From Paenibacillus piscarius (GTDB taxonomy: Bacteria; Bacillota; Bacilli; Paenibacillales; Paenibacillaceae): a stretch of 64,000 nt of DNA. Numbering within the stretch: the stretch's first letter is position 1; the number at the start of each line of letters is the position of its first letter. Location of the stretch: contig NZ_JAIEUI010000001.1 in NCBI RefSeq assembly GCF_022234545.1, forward strand, positions 294,899 to 358,898, written 5' to 3'. Shown here one piece after another: positions 1-9,125 of the stretch. The position numbers were made by a program, and so were the translations under genes. The notes under the pieces are model-generated. The model saw only the letters and a program-made list of their open reading frames with translations, was not told the origin of the DNA and ran no database searches.

Positions 1-20
1 GAAAAACCGATTACATTCGG
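1..20. repeat. Edge-truncated copy of the 51-bp hairpin repeat
   Basis: The window opens inside a copy of the repeat found in arrays at 25080 and 49699. The A-rich loop and the right arm CGATTACA followed by TTCGG are present, and the left arm lies beyond the edge. It sits just downstream of the araC-type gene that ends at base 53 on the minus strand, so it is intergenic like the other copies. Confidence 0.6.
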
Positions 21-52
21 CCCCGCCGAGGCCCCGCCCATCACGCCCACCC

Positions 53-895
53 TCACCCCCCATCCGCCCCAGGTAGGGACACCTTCCCTTCCTTATAAGC
101 CTTGCGGTACTGCGACGGCGTGTACGCGGTGACCTTCTTGAAGATCTTCGAGAAGTACAGCGGGTCGTGGTAGCCGACCGAGTACGATAACGACTTGACC
201 GACAGCCGCGACTCCGCCAGCAGCTCGCAGGCCCGCCGGACCCGGAAGGCGGTCAGGTAGCCAGAGATGGACAGGCCGGTCGCTTTCTTGAACAGCCGGA
301 ACAGGTAGCTGCGCTCGATTTTGACATATTCCACGACATCCAGCACCGACAGCGAGGACTTCCAGTAGTTACTCTCAATATAAGCCTTGGCGGAGCCGGC
401 ATAATCCTTCTTGGCCGCCGCCTGCCCGCTCGGATAATACTCCATGTAGTACGACAGCAGCAGATGAAGTCCCGCCTCCGCACGCTCCCGCGCATAGGGC
501 TCCAGCTCATTCGCCTTCACCCGGTCGAACAAGGGGCTCAGATCCTGCGGCGCAGACAGCGCGGCAACGGGCTGTTCCGGGGTAAGGTTAATCATCTCCA
601 GCAGCCGCAAGGCCTCAGACCCGCTGAATTCAATCCAGCAATACGCCCACGGGTCCTGCGGATCAGGATAATAATACACCTCTGTCTGCGGGAAAATCAT
701 AAAGCTGCCGCCCGCCTCCACCGGAAACACCCCATGCCCGGTCTTCAGAAATCCCCTGCCGCTCACGATATAATGCAGCGCATAGACATCCCGCACGCCC
801 GGCCCCCACCGGTGCAGATTGGCTGGCTTATATCCGTTTCCTTTTACCATTGGCCCTTCGCTGAGCCCGTGTTCTCTCGAATTCATTGTGAGCAC
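53..895 (-). CDS. AraC family transcriptional regulator (cupin plus HTH)
   Basis: About 280 residues. The N-terminal half looks like the AraC cupin sensing domain (HYIVSGRGFLKTGHGVF, then a PQTEVYYYPDP stretch). The last 100 residues are a typical double helix-turn-helix (YLFRLFKKATGLSISGYL and VGYHDPLYFSKIFKKVTAYTP). Proteins of this kind usually sense a sugar and activate a neighbouring uptake operon. It is divergent from the permease-permease-lipoprotein genes starting at 1051, and the 155-base gap holds a candidate cre site, so that operon is its likely target (inference). The start used is GTG 895 behind AAAGGA; ATG 886 is possible. The ligand is unknown. Confidence 0.85.
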   Translation of the reverse strand: MLTMNSREHGLSEGPMVKGNGYKPANLHRWGPGVRDVYALHYIVSGRGFLKTGHGVFPVEAGGSFMIFPQTEVYYYPDPQDPWAYCWIEFSGSEALRLLEMINLTPEQPVAALSAPQDLSPLFDRVKANELEPYARERAEAGLHLLLSYYMEYYPSGQAAAKKDYAGSAKAYIESNYWKSSLSVLDVVEYVKIERSYLFRLFKKATGLSISGYLTAFRVRRACELLAESRLSVKSLSYSVGYHDPLYFSKIFKKVTAYTPSQYRKAYKEGKVSLPGADGG

Positions 896-972
896 CTGTA
901 TCCTTTACGCTAAGCTTAATACTCCTACTATAAGCCGATTCGGGCAATTACACAAAGACCCGCCTGTAAAAA

Positions 973-986
973 TGACAACGCTTTCT
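973..986 (+). promoter_or_regulatory. Candidate cre (CcpA) site
   Basis: TGACAACGCTTTCT matches the catabolite-response consensus TGWNANCGNTNWCA at all but the last base. It lies about 65 bases before the first permease gene, in the region shared with the divergent AraC gene. Carbon catabolite control of this importer would fit, but the site is called from sequence alone. Confidence 0.45.
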
Positions 987-1050
987 TAAGAATGTTGGCT
1001 TACGCCGCCCCTCACGCCGAAGGTAAACTTAGTGTAAAGGAGGAGCGAAT

Positions 1051-2034
1051 ATGGAACTGAATACACAGCCAAGAACTCCCGGAACCGGGGACGGCCGCGG
1101 GCCGCTTTTATGGAAACGCTTCAAAAAACAGAAGATCCTGCATCTATTCGTCGGTCTCGGCATGATCTATCTGCTGATCTTCGCGTATACTCCGATGTTT
1201 GGCATTCTGATGGCCTTCAAGGATTACAGCATCTCCAGCGGCATCAAGGGGATCTTCACCAGTGACTGGGTCGGCCTCAGATACTTCGATGAATTCGTGC
1301 ATGACTACCAGTTCGGCAAGCTGGTCCGCAACACACTGGTCCTCAGCCTGCTGAAGGTGATCTTCGCCTTCCCGGCGCCGATTCTGCTGGCGATACTGCT
1401 CAACGAAGTGCGGCATATGGCCTTCAAAAGATTCGTGCAGACCGTCAGCTACCTGCCGCATTTCATCTCATGGGTGGTGGTGGTCGGTGTCTCCTACGCC
1501 TTCCTGTCCGCAGATGTCGGTGTGGTCAATAGGGCGCTGATGGGGATGGGCTTCATCGACGAGCCGCTATCCTTCCTGACCAGTCCGAATTACTTCTGGG
1601 GGCTGGCGGTAGGGAGCGCGGTGTGGAAGGAGATGGGCTGGTGGACGATTATTTTTCTGGCGGCAATCTCGGGCATCAGCCCGTCGCTCTATGAAGCCGC
1701 ACAGATTGACGGAGCCGGCAGGCTGGCGCGCATCCGTTACATCACCTTACCGGGGATGAAGGGAACAATCGTAGTCGTGCTGGTTCTAACCATCGGCAGC
1801 ATTCTCGGCGGCGGGCTGGTCGGCTCCAACTTCGAGCAGGCGTACCTGTTCGGCAACAGCATCAACAATCCGACCTCGGAGATTGTCCAGACGTATGCCT
1901 TCAGGGTGGGTCTCAGTGACGGACGGTTCTCCTATGCGGCTGCGATCGACCTCATCCAGTCCGTCATATCGGTCATACTGATTTTTAGCAGCAACTATAT
2001 TGCCAAACGGGTGTCAGGCTCGAGTCTGTTCTAG
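1051..2034 (+). CDS. Carbohydrate ABC transporter permease (LplB/YtcP-partner type)
   Basis: About 327 residues, membrane protein with around six helices. The first hydrophobic segment is near residues 32-55 (LFVGLGMIYLLIFAYTPMFG). The permease EAA loop is YEAAQIDGAGRLARIRYITLP near residue 215, the surface that docks the shared ATPase. It forms an importer with the second permease at 2052 and the lipoprotein at 2972. No ATPase is encoded nearby; in Bacillus and Paenibacillus such importers commonly borrow an MsmX-type ATPase from elsewhere (family knowledge). A GGAGGAGCG ribosome site precedes the ATG. Confidence 0.9.
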   Translation: MELNTQPRTPGTGDGRGPLLWKRFKKQKILHLFVGLGMIYLLIFAYTPMFGILMAFKDYSISSGIKGIFTSDWVGLRYFDEFVHDYQFGKLVRNTLVLSLLKVIFAFPAPILLAILLNEVRHMAFKRFVQTVSYLPHFISWVVVVGVSYAFLSADVGVVNRALMGMGFIDEPLSFLTSPNYFWGLAVGSAVWKEMGWWTIIFLAAISGISPSLYEAAQIDGAGRLARIRYITLPGMKGTIVVVLVLTIGSILGGGLVGSNFEQAYLFGNSINNPTSEIVQTYAFRVGLSDGRFSYAAAIDLIQSVISVILIFSSNYIAKRVSGSSLF

Positions 2035-2051
2035 AGAGAGGAGGTTAAACT

Positions 2052-2933
2052 ATGCTCAAGAGCCAGCGACAGAAGGATCTCATTTTTGACAGCATCATCT
2101 ATACGGTCTTGTTCATTATCATGCTCACCATGCTCTATCCGTTCTACTATGTACTGATTGCCTCCTTCAACAAGGGCTCTGACTCGCTGCTGGGCGGGAT
2201 GTATCTGTGGCCCCGGAATTTCACACTGGAGAACTACCGGATGTTCATGGATGATCCCAAATGGGTAAAAGCCTTTCTGGTCAGCGTCCTGCGGACCGTA
2301 TCAGGAACCCTGCTCGGACTGCTGCTGACCAGCATTGTCGCCTACGGGCTATCGCACCGGGATTTGCTGTTCAGCAAGGTTTATTTTACAGTAATCGTGT
2401 TCGCCATGTACTTCTCAGGCGGCCTGATTCCTTATTATGTGGTGCTGCGCTCCCTGGGGCTGCTCAATTCCTTCGCGGTCTACATTATCCCGTCGATGCT
2501 CAGCACGTTCTTCCTGCTCATCGCCATCTCATTCTTCCGTGAGATTCCCGGTGAACTCAAGGAGTCGGCGCATATCGACGGTGCCGGAGAGCTTACGATC
2601 TTCTTCCGCATCATTCTGCCGGTCTCCACGCCGGTGCTGGCCACCATGGCCCTGTTCATGGGTGTGGGGCAATGGAATTCCTGGCTCGATTCGGCGTATT
2701 TCGTCCAGTCTGAGGAGCTGCGCACACTGGCCTTCCGCATGATGGAGGTCATCAACAAGAGCAACTCCCCGATGGATTCCATCGCGGTGGCGAACAGCGC
2801 CTCAGCCGGAGTCACCAGCTTTTCACTGCAGGTTACTTCAATGGTGGTATCCATTATTCCGATTATCTGTGTGTACCCGTTCCTGCAAAAATACTTCGTA
2901 AGCGGCATCATGCTCGGTTCGGTCAAAGGCTAG
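2052..2933 (+). CDS. Carbohydrate ABC transporter permease (LplC/YtcP type)
   Basis: About 293 residues with a first helix near 13-35 (IIYTVLFIIMLTMLYPFYYV) and an EAA-loop sequence ELKESAHIDGAGELTIFFRI near residue 170. It ends in the usual family tail FLQKYFVSGIMLGSVKG. It begins 17 bases after the partner permease with an AGAGAGGAGG ribosome site, so the two are one transcription unit. It is the second half of the membrane channel for the solute delivered by the lipoprotein at 2972. The substrate cannot be read from sequence; relatives handle oligosaccharides. Confidence 0.9.
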   Translation: MLKSQRQKDLIFDSIIYTVLFIIMLTMLYPFYYVLIASFNKGSDSLLGGMYLWPRNFTLENYRMFMDDPKWVKAFLVSVLRTVSGTLLGLLLTSIVAYGLSHRDLLFSKVYFTVIVFAMYFSGGLIPYYVVLRSLGLLNSFAVYIIPSMLSTFFLLIAISFFREIPGELKESAHIDGAGELTIFFRIILPVSTPVLATMALFMGVGQWNSWLDSAYFVQSEELRTLAFRMMEVINKSNSPMDSIAVANSASAGVTSFSLQVTSMVVSIIPIICVYPFLQKYFVSGIMLGSVKG

Positions 2934-2971
2934 CGGCAGCTTATAAAACATTCAATCATGGAGGGATTAGC

Positions 2972-4555
2972 TTGAACAACAGCAGAAGCAGAAGCATTAA
3001 GAGCATTGCAGCGGTACTTTCAATGGCCGTGGTTTTATCCGCCTGCGGCGGTAACGGGGGAAATACCGGCCAGAACACTCCGTCCGGCAGCCCGGACGCC
3101 GCAGCAGGCGGGAACGCATCGGCCCAGCCGGGGCAGGTGAAGGAGCTAAGCCTCTTCATCGATGCGTCCTGGTATCCGGTTAACGAATGGAAGGGGCCGG
3201 TTGCCGACAAGATTACAGAGAAGACGGGCGTGAAGCTGAAGGTCACGGTGGCCACCGATGACAAGCAGCTGCCGCTGATGATCGCCTCGGGCGACCTGCC
3301 CGACCTGGTGTTCACTTCTTCGAACGTGGACCGCTTATCTGACTCGAAGCTGTCCTATTCCTGGAATGAGCTGATTGAGAAGTATGCGCCGGATTTCAAG
3401 ATTGATAAGACCCGCATTGCCATCCATACGATGGATGACGGCAACTTCTATACCGTACGCAACTCCTTCGCTACCCAGGAGGAGATGAAGAACAGTAAAT
3501 ATTCCCTGGGCAGCGACGGCAATCCGGGCATCGCGGTGCGTGAGGACATTCTGAAGGAGCTGGGGAATCCGCCGATTGAGACCCTGGACGACTTCGTGAA
3601 GGTATTGGGGATGGTTAAGGAGAAATATCCCGACATGGTTCCGCTGATCATGGACAAAGACTGGATCGAGCAGTATTTCCTGGCCCAGTTCGGCACAGAG
3701 ACGCTGCTGGACGGCTGGTATGAGAAGGACGGCAAGGTGGAATATGCGATCAAGCAGCCGAAGATGCTCGACTTCTTCAAGTTCATGAACAGCCTGTACC
3801 GGGGCGGCTATATCCTGGCCGAGAATTTCGCCTTTACCAATGACCAGATCGATGACCAGTATGCCACGAACGGCAAGGCCTTCGCCCACAGCCATACGGT
3901 AGCGACTGCGGATACTGATAACATCAAGATCAAGAACAATCAGGGCAATTTCTCCTTCAAAATGCTGCCGAGCGTGCTGTCCAAGGATGCCAAGGTAGTC
4001 AGCACAGGGCTAGGTTTCTCCGGAACCTTCATTACCAAAAAGAACAAGGACCCGGAGGCGTCGATTAAGTTCATCGAGTATCTGGCGAGCGATGAAGGCA
4101 AGAAGCTGACGATGTTCGGCGTCGAAGGGGAGCACTGGACCTGGAATGAAGAGGGCCACCCGGACTTCAAATACAATCCGTCCGATGCCGATTTCGTCAA
4201 CAGCAACGGCATTAAGTGGTGGTATCTCTATAATGACGGCGTGACCGAGGGAATGCTGTCCTATGTGCCTGATCTGCAGAAGACCCAGGCGCTGATGGAG
4301 CTCAAGTCGGTCCGCATCTACAAGCCTGAGCTGGGCCTGATCCAGACTCAGCCGGATTCGCAGGAGAAGACCATCAAGACCAAGATCGACGAAATGGTCA
4401 AGAATGAGAAGGTCAAAATCTATCTGGCCGAATCCGAGGAGGAAGCGGTGGCCGCCTACGAGAATATGGTGAAGAACGCAGAGAGCATCGGCCTGCAGAA
4501 GCTGACGGATTGGGCAAATGCCACTTACCAGAAGAAGAAGGAATTATTCAAATAA
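2972..4555 (+). CDS. Extracellular solute-binding lipoprotein (large LipO/YtcQ-type)
   Basis: About 527 residues, longer than classical sugar-binding proteins and typical of the LplA/YtcQ group. It starts at TTG, with GGAGG ten bases upstream. The signal sequence ends in the lipobox LSAC near residue 25, so the mature protein should be anchored to the outer face of the membrane by a lipidated cysteine, followed by a Gly/Ser/Asn linker. The body (IASGDLPDLVFTSS) is typical of family 1 binding proteins. It is third in the operon with the two permeases and is followed by a strong hairpin before the kinase gene. It probably captures an oligosaccharide. Confidence 0.9.
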   Translation: MNNSRSRSIKSIAAVLSMAVVLSACGGNGGNTGQNTPSGSPDAAAGGNASAQPGQVKELSLFIDASWYPVNEWKGPVADKITEKTGVKLKVTVATDDKQLPLMIASGDLPDLVFTSSNVDRLSDSKLSYSWNELIEKYAPDFKIDKTRIAIHTMDDGNFYTVRNSFATQEEMKNSKYSLGSDGNPGIAVREDILKELGNPPIETLDDFVKVLGMVKEKYPDMVPLIMDKDWIEQYFLAQFGTETLLDGWYEKDGKVEYAIKQPKMLDFFKFMNSLYRGGYILAENFAFTNDQIDDQYATNGKAFAHSHTVATADTDNIKIKNNQGNFSFKMLPSVLSKDAKVVSTGLGFSGTFITKKNKDPEASIKFIEYLASDEGKKLTMFGVEGEHWTWNEEGHPDFKYNPSDADFVNSNGIKWWYLYNDGVTEGMLSYVPDLQKTQALMELKSVRIYKPELGLIQTQPDSQEKTIKTKIDEMVKNEKVKIYLAESEEEAVAAYENMVKNAESIGLQKLTDWANATYQKKKELFK

Positions 4556-4578
4556 GCTTAAGCGTAAGCGGATTCTTA

Positions 4579-4610
4579 CCGGTAGAGACCTGGTCTCTAC
4601 CGGGTTTTGC
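4579..4610 (+). terminator. Hairpin between lipoprotein and kinase genes
   Basis: CCGGTAGAGACC is followed, after one base, by its exact complement GGTCTCTACCGG and then GTTTTGC. The stem is 12 bp with a tight turn, and the T-run is short. It probably terminates or attenuates transcription, so that kinase and regulator are made in smaller amounts than the importer. The second importer cluster has a hairpin in the same place (53553-53579). Confidence 0.75.
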
Positions 4611-4667
4611 TTGTTCGTGGTACGATTAGGGAACCAAAAAAAACGGGCACCGGAGGGACAGCCTGAC

Positions 4668-6410
4668 GTGAGCATTGTACGCAAAATGATACTGGGATAT
4701 ATCCTGCTGATCTTCATACCGGTCGTCACCTTCGGATACTATTATTACAACAAGATCTATGACAGCTTAAGCAGCCAGTTTGTCGAGAGCCGGCAGAAGA
4801 TTCTGGAGCAGGCCTATGCCAACATGAAGGCGGATCTGGCGCGGATCGATTCGACCCAGCGTATGCTCCAGTACAACCCGTATGTCATGGATTATCTGGA
4901 TGGAAGCTATGCGTCGGACTCTGAGAGTATCTATGCCTATAACCGGTATATCAATCCGGTGATTATGCAGTCGCTGAATATCAGCCCTGAGATTGAGGCC
5001 TTCCGCATCTATGTAACCAAGCCGGGCGTGCTGCCTATTACCGACCGGCTGCTGGAGAGGTCGGAGCTGGATGCCCAAGGGGCGGGAGACTCACGCGGGC
5101 TGTTGCCGGGACAGGGGAAGTGGGTGCTCCCGGACCCCGGAATGGAAGCGCCTCCGCTGGTGTTCTACCAGAATATCTATAATCCGGACTTCACCGAGAT
5201 TATCGGCCTGCTGGAGCTGCGGGTCAGCAGCGAGCTGATCCGCAAGTTCTACAGGGCAACCGGCGGGGGCAACTGGACCGCGCTGCTGCTGCCGCCGGAA
5301 GGGATGCCGCAGGGCCGGGAGGACATCCTCGCCGGTCTGGACGAGGCGTCCCGGGCCAGGCTGGCCTCGCTGGACCGGCAGCCGTATTTTATGAACCGTG
5401 AGGTGATTGTGAATCAGTTGTATATCAAGGAGCTGGGTGTCCGGGTCGCGGTCATCGGCAAGGTGTCCGAGGTGTTCCGCTCCATCAGGAACCAGGAGCT
5501 GGTGATGGTTGCCACGCTCGCCATTCTGCTGGCGCTGCTATCCTTGGCGTATTATAACCTGGCTTCGACTATCACCAAGCGCGTCCTCCGGCTGGCCCGG
5601 CATATGCGCAATCTGAACGACGATAACCTGAAGCAGTCGGTCAGCAAGGAGGATAAGCCGGGGAGGAAGGATGAGATCAGCTTCCTGACCGATACCTATA
5701 ATTCGATGCTGCTGCGGATGGATGAGCTGATTAACAATGTCCACCGGGCCGAGCTGCGCAATAAGGAAGCCGCTTACAAGGTGCTTCAGGCCCAGATTAA
5801 GCCGCATTTTCTCTATAATACGCTGGAGACCATCCGTATGCTGGCCGAGTCTAACAACGATACCGAGGTCGCTGAAATCTCCTACTGGTTCGGCAAGCTG
5901 ATGCGGTATAGCTTGTCGGCGCAGGAGGATCACACCGTTCTCTCCCAGGAGCTTGAGACCGTGGTCTTCTATCTGAATATTCACAAGATGCGGCTGCAAA
6001 AAAGACTCACCTACGAGGTCGATGTGGCTATGGATGCCGGAACCCTGAGCTGTCCGCGGTTCATTCTGCAGCCGCTGGTCGAGAACAGTATCATCCACGG
6101 GGCGGCGGTGACGCTCCGGCCGGTTCATATCAGGATTCAGGCGGTGGAGACGGCCGAAGAGATCCGCATTAGTGTTGCCGACAGCGGCATCGGGATGCCT
6201 GAAGCCCAGCTTAAGCAGATGAACGCCAGGTTAGTTAATGGGGCCGAGCTGAATTCCGGGGAAGAGTCCGGGGGAGGCGTAGGCTTATATAATGTCAGCG
6301 AGCGGATCAAATCGTTCTATGGCGGGGACTCACGGCTGGTGCTGGAGAGCACAGAGGGCCAGGGGACCACGCTGACCATCATCATACCGAAAGGAGCGGC
6401 GGAGCACTAA
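4668..6410 (+). CDS. YesM-type sensor histidine kinase
   Basis: About 580 residues from GTG 4668, chosen because GGAGGG lies just upstream; a longer frame would overlap the lipoprotein gene and cross the hairpin. Membrane helix one is near residues 7-27 (MILGYILLIFIPVVTFGYYY), followed by an extracellular sensor region, a second helix near 280-300, a HAMP-like linker, the phospho-acceptor His in AQIKPHFLYNTLE, and an ATPase with N-box PLVENSIIHGA. Such kinases sense a sugar, or the loaded lipoprotein, and phosphorylate the YesN partner that overlaps its stop codon at 6410. Confidence 0.9.
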   Translation: MSIVRKMILGYILLIFIPVVTFGYYYYNKIYDSLSSQFVESRQKILEQAYANMKADLARIDSTQRMLQYNPYVMDYLDGSYASDSESIYAYNRYINPVIMQSLNISPEIEAFRIYVTKPGVLPITDRLLERSELDAQGAGDSRGLLPGQGKWVLPDPGMEAPPLVFYQNIYNPDFTEIIGLLELRVSSELIRKFYRATGGGNWTALLLPPEGMPQGREDILAGLDEASRARLASLDRQPYFMNREVIVNQLYIKELGVRVAVIGKVSEVFRSIRNQELVMVATLAILLALLSLAYYNLASTITKRVLRLARHMRNLNDDNLKQSVSKEDKPGRKDEISFLTDTYNSMLLRMDELINNVHRAELRNKEAAYKVLQAQIKPHFLYNTLETIRMLAESNNDTEVAEISYWFGKLMRYSLSAQEDHTVLSQELETVVFYLNIHKMRLQKRLTYEVDVAMDAGTLSCPRFILQPLVENSIIHGAAVTLRPVHIRIQAVETAEEIRISVADSGIGMPEAQLKQMNARLVNGAELNSGEESGGGVGLYNVSERIKSFYGGDSRLVLESTEGQGTTLTIIIPKGAAEH

Positions 6411-7162
6411 TGCGCATATTGATTGTAGACGACGAGCCGATTATCCTTGGAGGGTTAGTCAAAATTATCCGGGAAGCCGCGCCGGCCGGCACCGAAATCC
6501 GGGAGGCCGGCGATGCGTTCGAGGCGCTTCAGCTCATGCGGGAGTACCTGCCGGATGTGACGGTGACCGATCTTCATATGCCTGAGAAGGACGGGTTCGA
6601 GATGATGGAGGAGGCCCGGGAGGGCAGCTTGTGTGAGCGCTTCATTATTTTGACGGGCTATGACGATTTCGAATATGCCCGCCGGGCGCTCCGTTCCGGT
6701 GTGGTGGATTATCTGCTGAAGCCGGTGGATAAGCAGGAGATGGCCGCATTGCTGAGCCGGATTCATAGCAGCCTGCCCGCCGCCGAATCCCCGGATATTC
6801 CGCCCCATGCCCGGCGGATTCTGGCCTATACCCAGGCCAACTATATGAACGATCTGTCGCTCGATCACCTGGCGGAGCTAATGCAGCTTCATCCCAATTA
6901 TGTCAGCAATCTCTTCAAGAAGCTGACCGGCGATACCTTTGTCAACTATCTGAATGCAACCCGCATCCGGGAAGCACAGACACTGCTCCGCACCCGCCGG
7001 GATCTGCCGGTGAGCGAGATCGGCCGCCGGGTGGGCTACGAGAACAAGCATTATTTCAACAAGGTGTTCAAAAAATATACCGGAAGCACCCCGGGCGCTT
7101 ACCGGGACACCGCTGAAGCCTGCTGCTCTGGCGCATCCGTCAATGATTTTACACCCGATTAA
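6410..7162 (+). CDS. YesN-type response regulator (REC plus AraC HTH)
   Basis: About 250 residues, short for a YesN protein because the middle region is nearly absent. The receiver domain (1-120) has DD at 7-8, phospho-acceptor Asp54 (TDLHMPEKDG) and the Lys of LLKPVDK. The last 100 residues are an AraC DNA-binding domain (YVSNLFKKLTGDTFVNYL, VGYENKHYFNKVFKKYTG). Its ATG overlaps the kinase stop by one base, indicating coupled translation. It likely activates the importer genes upstream. With the AraC protein at 53-895 the cluster has two AraC-type regulators. Confidence 0.9.
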   Translation: MRILIVDDEPIILGGLVKIIREAAPAGTEIREAGDAFEALQLMREYLPDVTVTDLHMPEKDGFEMMEEAREGSLCERFIILTGYDDFEYARRALRSGVVDYLLKPVDKQEMAALLSRIHSSLPAAESPDIPPHARRILAYTQANYMNDLSLDHLAELMQLHPNYVSNLFKKLTGDTFVNYLNATRIREAQTLLRTRRDLPVSEIGRRVGYENKHYFNKVFKKYTGSTPGAYRDTAEACCSGASVNDFTPD

Positions 7163-7222
7163 CATGCTTCATATGTTCGCGTGATATAACTGAACCAACC
7201 GGTTATAAGAGGAGAAGATCAG

Positions 7223-8449
7223 ATGAAGCTTACCAAAGAGGAGAAATCGTGGATTCTGTATGACTGCGGGAATTCCGCGTATTCGATGGCGGTGACGACG
7301 GCGCTGCTGCCGATTATCTTCGGCATGTTCAGGAATGTGGGCAGCAGCATGGACCTGGGGTACTTCAACTCCATTGCCAGTATCCTGGTCGCCGTGCTGA
7401 GCCCGATCTTAGGGACCATTGCCGATTACAAGGACCGGAAGAAGCGCTTCTTCCTGTTCTTCGCGGCGCTTGGCGTGCTGTCCACCGCATCATTGGCCTT
7501 CGTGCCGCCGGACAGCGGGCAATGGCAGCTATTGATTGTCTTTTACATTCTGTCCGCCATCGGCTTCGCCGGGTCCAATATCTTCTACGATTCCTTCCTG
7601 GTTGATGTCAGCGGTGATGAGCGGATGGACAGGGTATCCACCAGAGGATTCGCCTACGGGTATATCTTCAGCTGTATTCCGTTCGGCATCAGTCTGGTGC
7701 TGATCTTCCTGCTGGGGATGGACAAGGCCATCGGCTACCAGATCGGGTTCATCATTACCGCGCTCTGGTGGGGGCTGCTTACAGTGCCGATGCTCCGTGA
7801 TGTGCAGCAGAGATATTACATTGAGCCCGAGCCGAAGCCTGTTGCGAACAGCTTCAAGCGCCTCGCTGCCACCTTCAGGAATATCCGCCAGCACAGGCTC
7901 GTGTTTGTGTTCCTGCTGGCCTATTTCTTCTACATTGACGGAGTAGACACAATTATCAAAATGGTTGTGCCCTACGCCACCTCCGTCCTCGGCACCGATG
8001 CCCTGGATACCTTCACGCTGCTGGGGATTCTGCTCATCATCCAGGTGATCGCTTTTCCCTGCGCTATTCTCTACGGCAATCTGGCCAAAACCTACTCTGC
8101 GCGGACCATGATCATCGCCGGGATCTTCACCTATATCATCTCGTGTATCGCCGCCTTCTTCATTAGCTCGGTATGGCATATCTTCCTGCTGGGCGCGCTG
8201 ATCGGCTCGGCACAGGGAGGCATTCAGGCGCTGAGCCGTTCCTATTTCGCCAAAATCATCCCGAAGGAGAATTCCAACGAATTCTTCGGATTCTACAACA
8301 TCTTCGGCAAGTTCGCGGCGATTCTCGGGCCTGCCTTAATGTCGCTGACCACCACCCTAACCGGGAATGCCAGCTACAGCATTCTGTCGATTATTCCGCT
8401 GTTTGTGATCGGCCTGCTCATCTTTATCACCTTGCCTAAGAGGGCATAG
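7223..8449 (+). CDS. MFS transporter, UMF1/Atg22-like family
   Basis: About 408 residues with some 12 membrane helices. It begins KEEKSWILYDCGNSAYSMAV, which resembles the WxxYDxGNSA start of UMF1 (unknown MFS 1) transporters, and has an MFS loop near residue 70 (DYKDRKKRFFLFF). A GGAG ribosome site precedes the ATG, and the gene lies 60 bases after the response regulator with no obvious terminator, so read-through is possible. In related bacteria the substrate is not established. It may export or import a product linked to the sugar cluster, but proximity is the only support. Confidence 0.8.
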   Translation: MKLTKEEKSWILYDCGNSAYSMAVTTALLPIIFGMFRNVGSSMDLGYFNSIASILVAVLSPILGTIADYKDRKKRFFLFFAALGVLSTASLAFVPPDSGQWQLLIVFYILSAIGFAGSNIFYDSFLVDVSGDERMDRVSTRGFAYGYIFSCIPFGISLVLIFLLGMDKAIGYQIGFIITALWWGLLTVPMLRDVQQRYYIEPEPKPVANSFKRLAATFRNIRQHRLVFVFLLAYFFYIDGVDTIIKMVVPYATSVLGTDALDTFTLLGILLIIQVIAFPCAILYGNLAKTYSARTMIIAGIFTYIISCIAAFFISSVWHIFLLGALIGSAQGGIQALSRSYFAKIIPKENSNEFFGFYNIFGKFAAILGPALMSLTTTLTGNASYSILSIIPLFVIGLLIFITLPKRA

Positions 8450-8703
8450 TATGGAATCTGCCAGACTACAACCACGAATACCAGTTGCAGCCAATCACCT
8501 GATTGACCTCCCCGACGATGGGACGGATTCTGGGGCTGGGGCTGAAAAGTATGAATTGAAGGTGAATAGAGCAACTTCCATCGGTCTGATCAGGTTGTCC
8601 GCGCACGCGGCAGCCGGGTCGGGCTTTTTTGTCGTTGATTATACCGGCAAATACGATGATAGCTTGCTTTTGCGGTGTTGCGGATGTGTGGTGCGAGGTC
8701 AAC
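8450..8703. other. Gene-free stretch after the MFS gene
   Basis: No convincing gene is visible; the open frames lack family motifs and good ribosome sites. A CCGCG/CGCGG hairpin followed by GC-rich sequence and a T-run (about 8590-8632) could terminate transcription of the MFS gene. The rest of the gap to 9264 is described under the repeats and the manganese promoter. Confidence 0.4.
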
Positions 8704-8838
8704 TGTATACGGAAAACCGAACACAATTTAGTTGTTGGTGGGTTTGTGAGCAAATGTATGCGGAAAACCGAACACAATTTACTTGTTGGTAAGTGCGAAG
8801 GCCAAATGTATGCGATAAACCAAATACAATTTGCTGGC
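8704..8838. repeat. Three degenerate copies of the 51-bp hairpin repeat
   Basis: Units start at 8704, 8755 and 8807 (spacing 51 and 52). Each has TGTATRCGR, an A-run, CCGAACACAATTT or a variant, and then TTGTTGG or a similar spacer. The arms no longer pair fully, unlike the arrays at 25080 and 49699, but the loop, the following CACAATT and the spacing identify the same family. The third copy is the most decayed (CGATAAACCAAATACAATTT). Confidence 0.7.
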
Positions 8839-8870
8839 GCGTAGTGGGGGGCGTTTACTCTAGGAGTTAG

Positions 8871-9055
8871 TTGGATTTACTCCACTTGCTGATGAACGAA
8901 TGAGCGCTTCCCGGACAATAGTTGTATAACCAACACTTAATTTCGGCCCATTCAGCCGTAGAAGCCCAAACATACTAGTTTAGTTGTATTTTTTTCACTT
9001 GCTTCCTTACATTTACCTGAATCGTGCTAATTAAGATGCATTTTTCCACCTGTTT
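8871..9055. repeat. Second-type repeats, TTGTATTT units with 51/62/52 spacing
   Basis: Similar segments (TTGGATTTACTCCACTTG, TTGTATAACCAACACTT, TTGTATTTTTTTCACTTG, ATGCATTTTTCCACCTG) begin at 8871, 8922, 8984 and 9036. The distances are 51, 62 and 52. The copies are diverged, so each alone would be unremarkable. The regular spacing and the similar pattern at 44918-45100 are the evidence. The stretch is more AT-rich than its surroundings. Confidence 0.45.
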
Positions 9056-9125
9056 GCCACTAAGAGGGGGCACCGCCCCTGAACATTAACCAACGCCACC
9101 ACGGTAATTTAAATTTAAAATACCG

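Noticed and set aside
4518..4667. Longer N-terminus for the first kinase
   Set aside because: It would overlap the lipoprotein gene and include the hairpin; GTG 4668 has a good ribosome site and starts just before the membrane helix.
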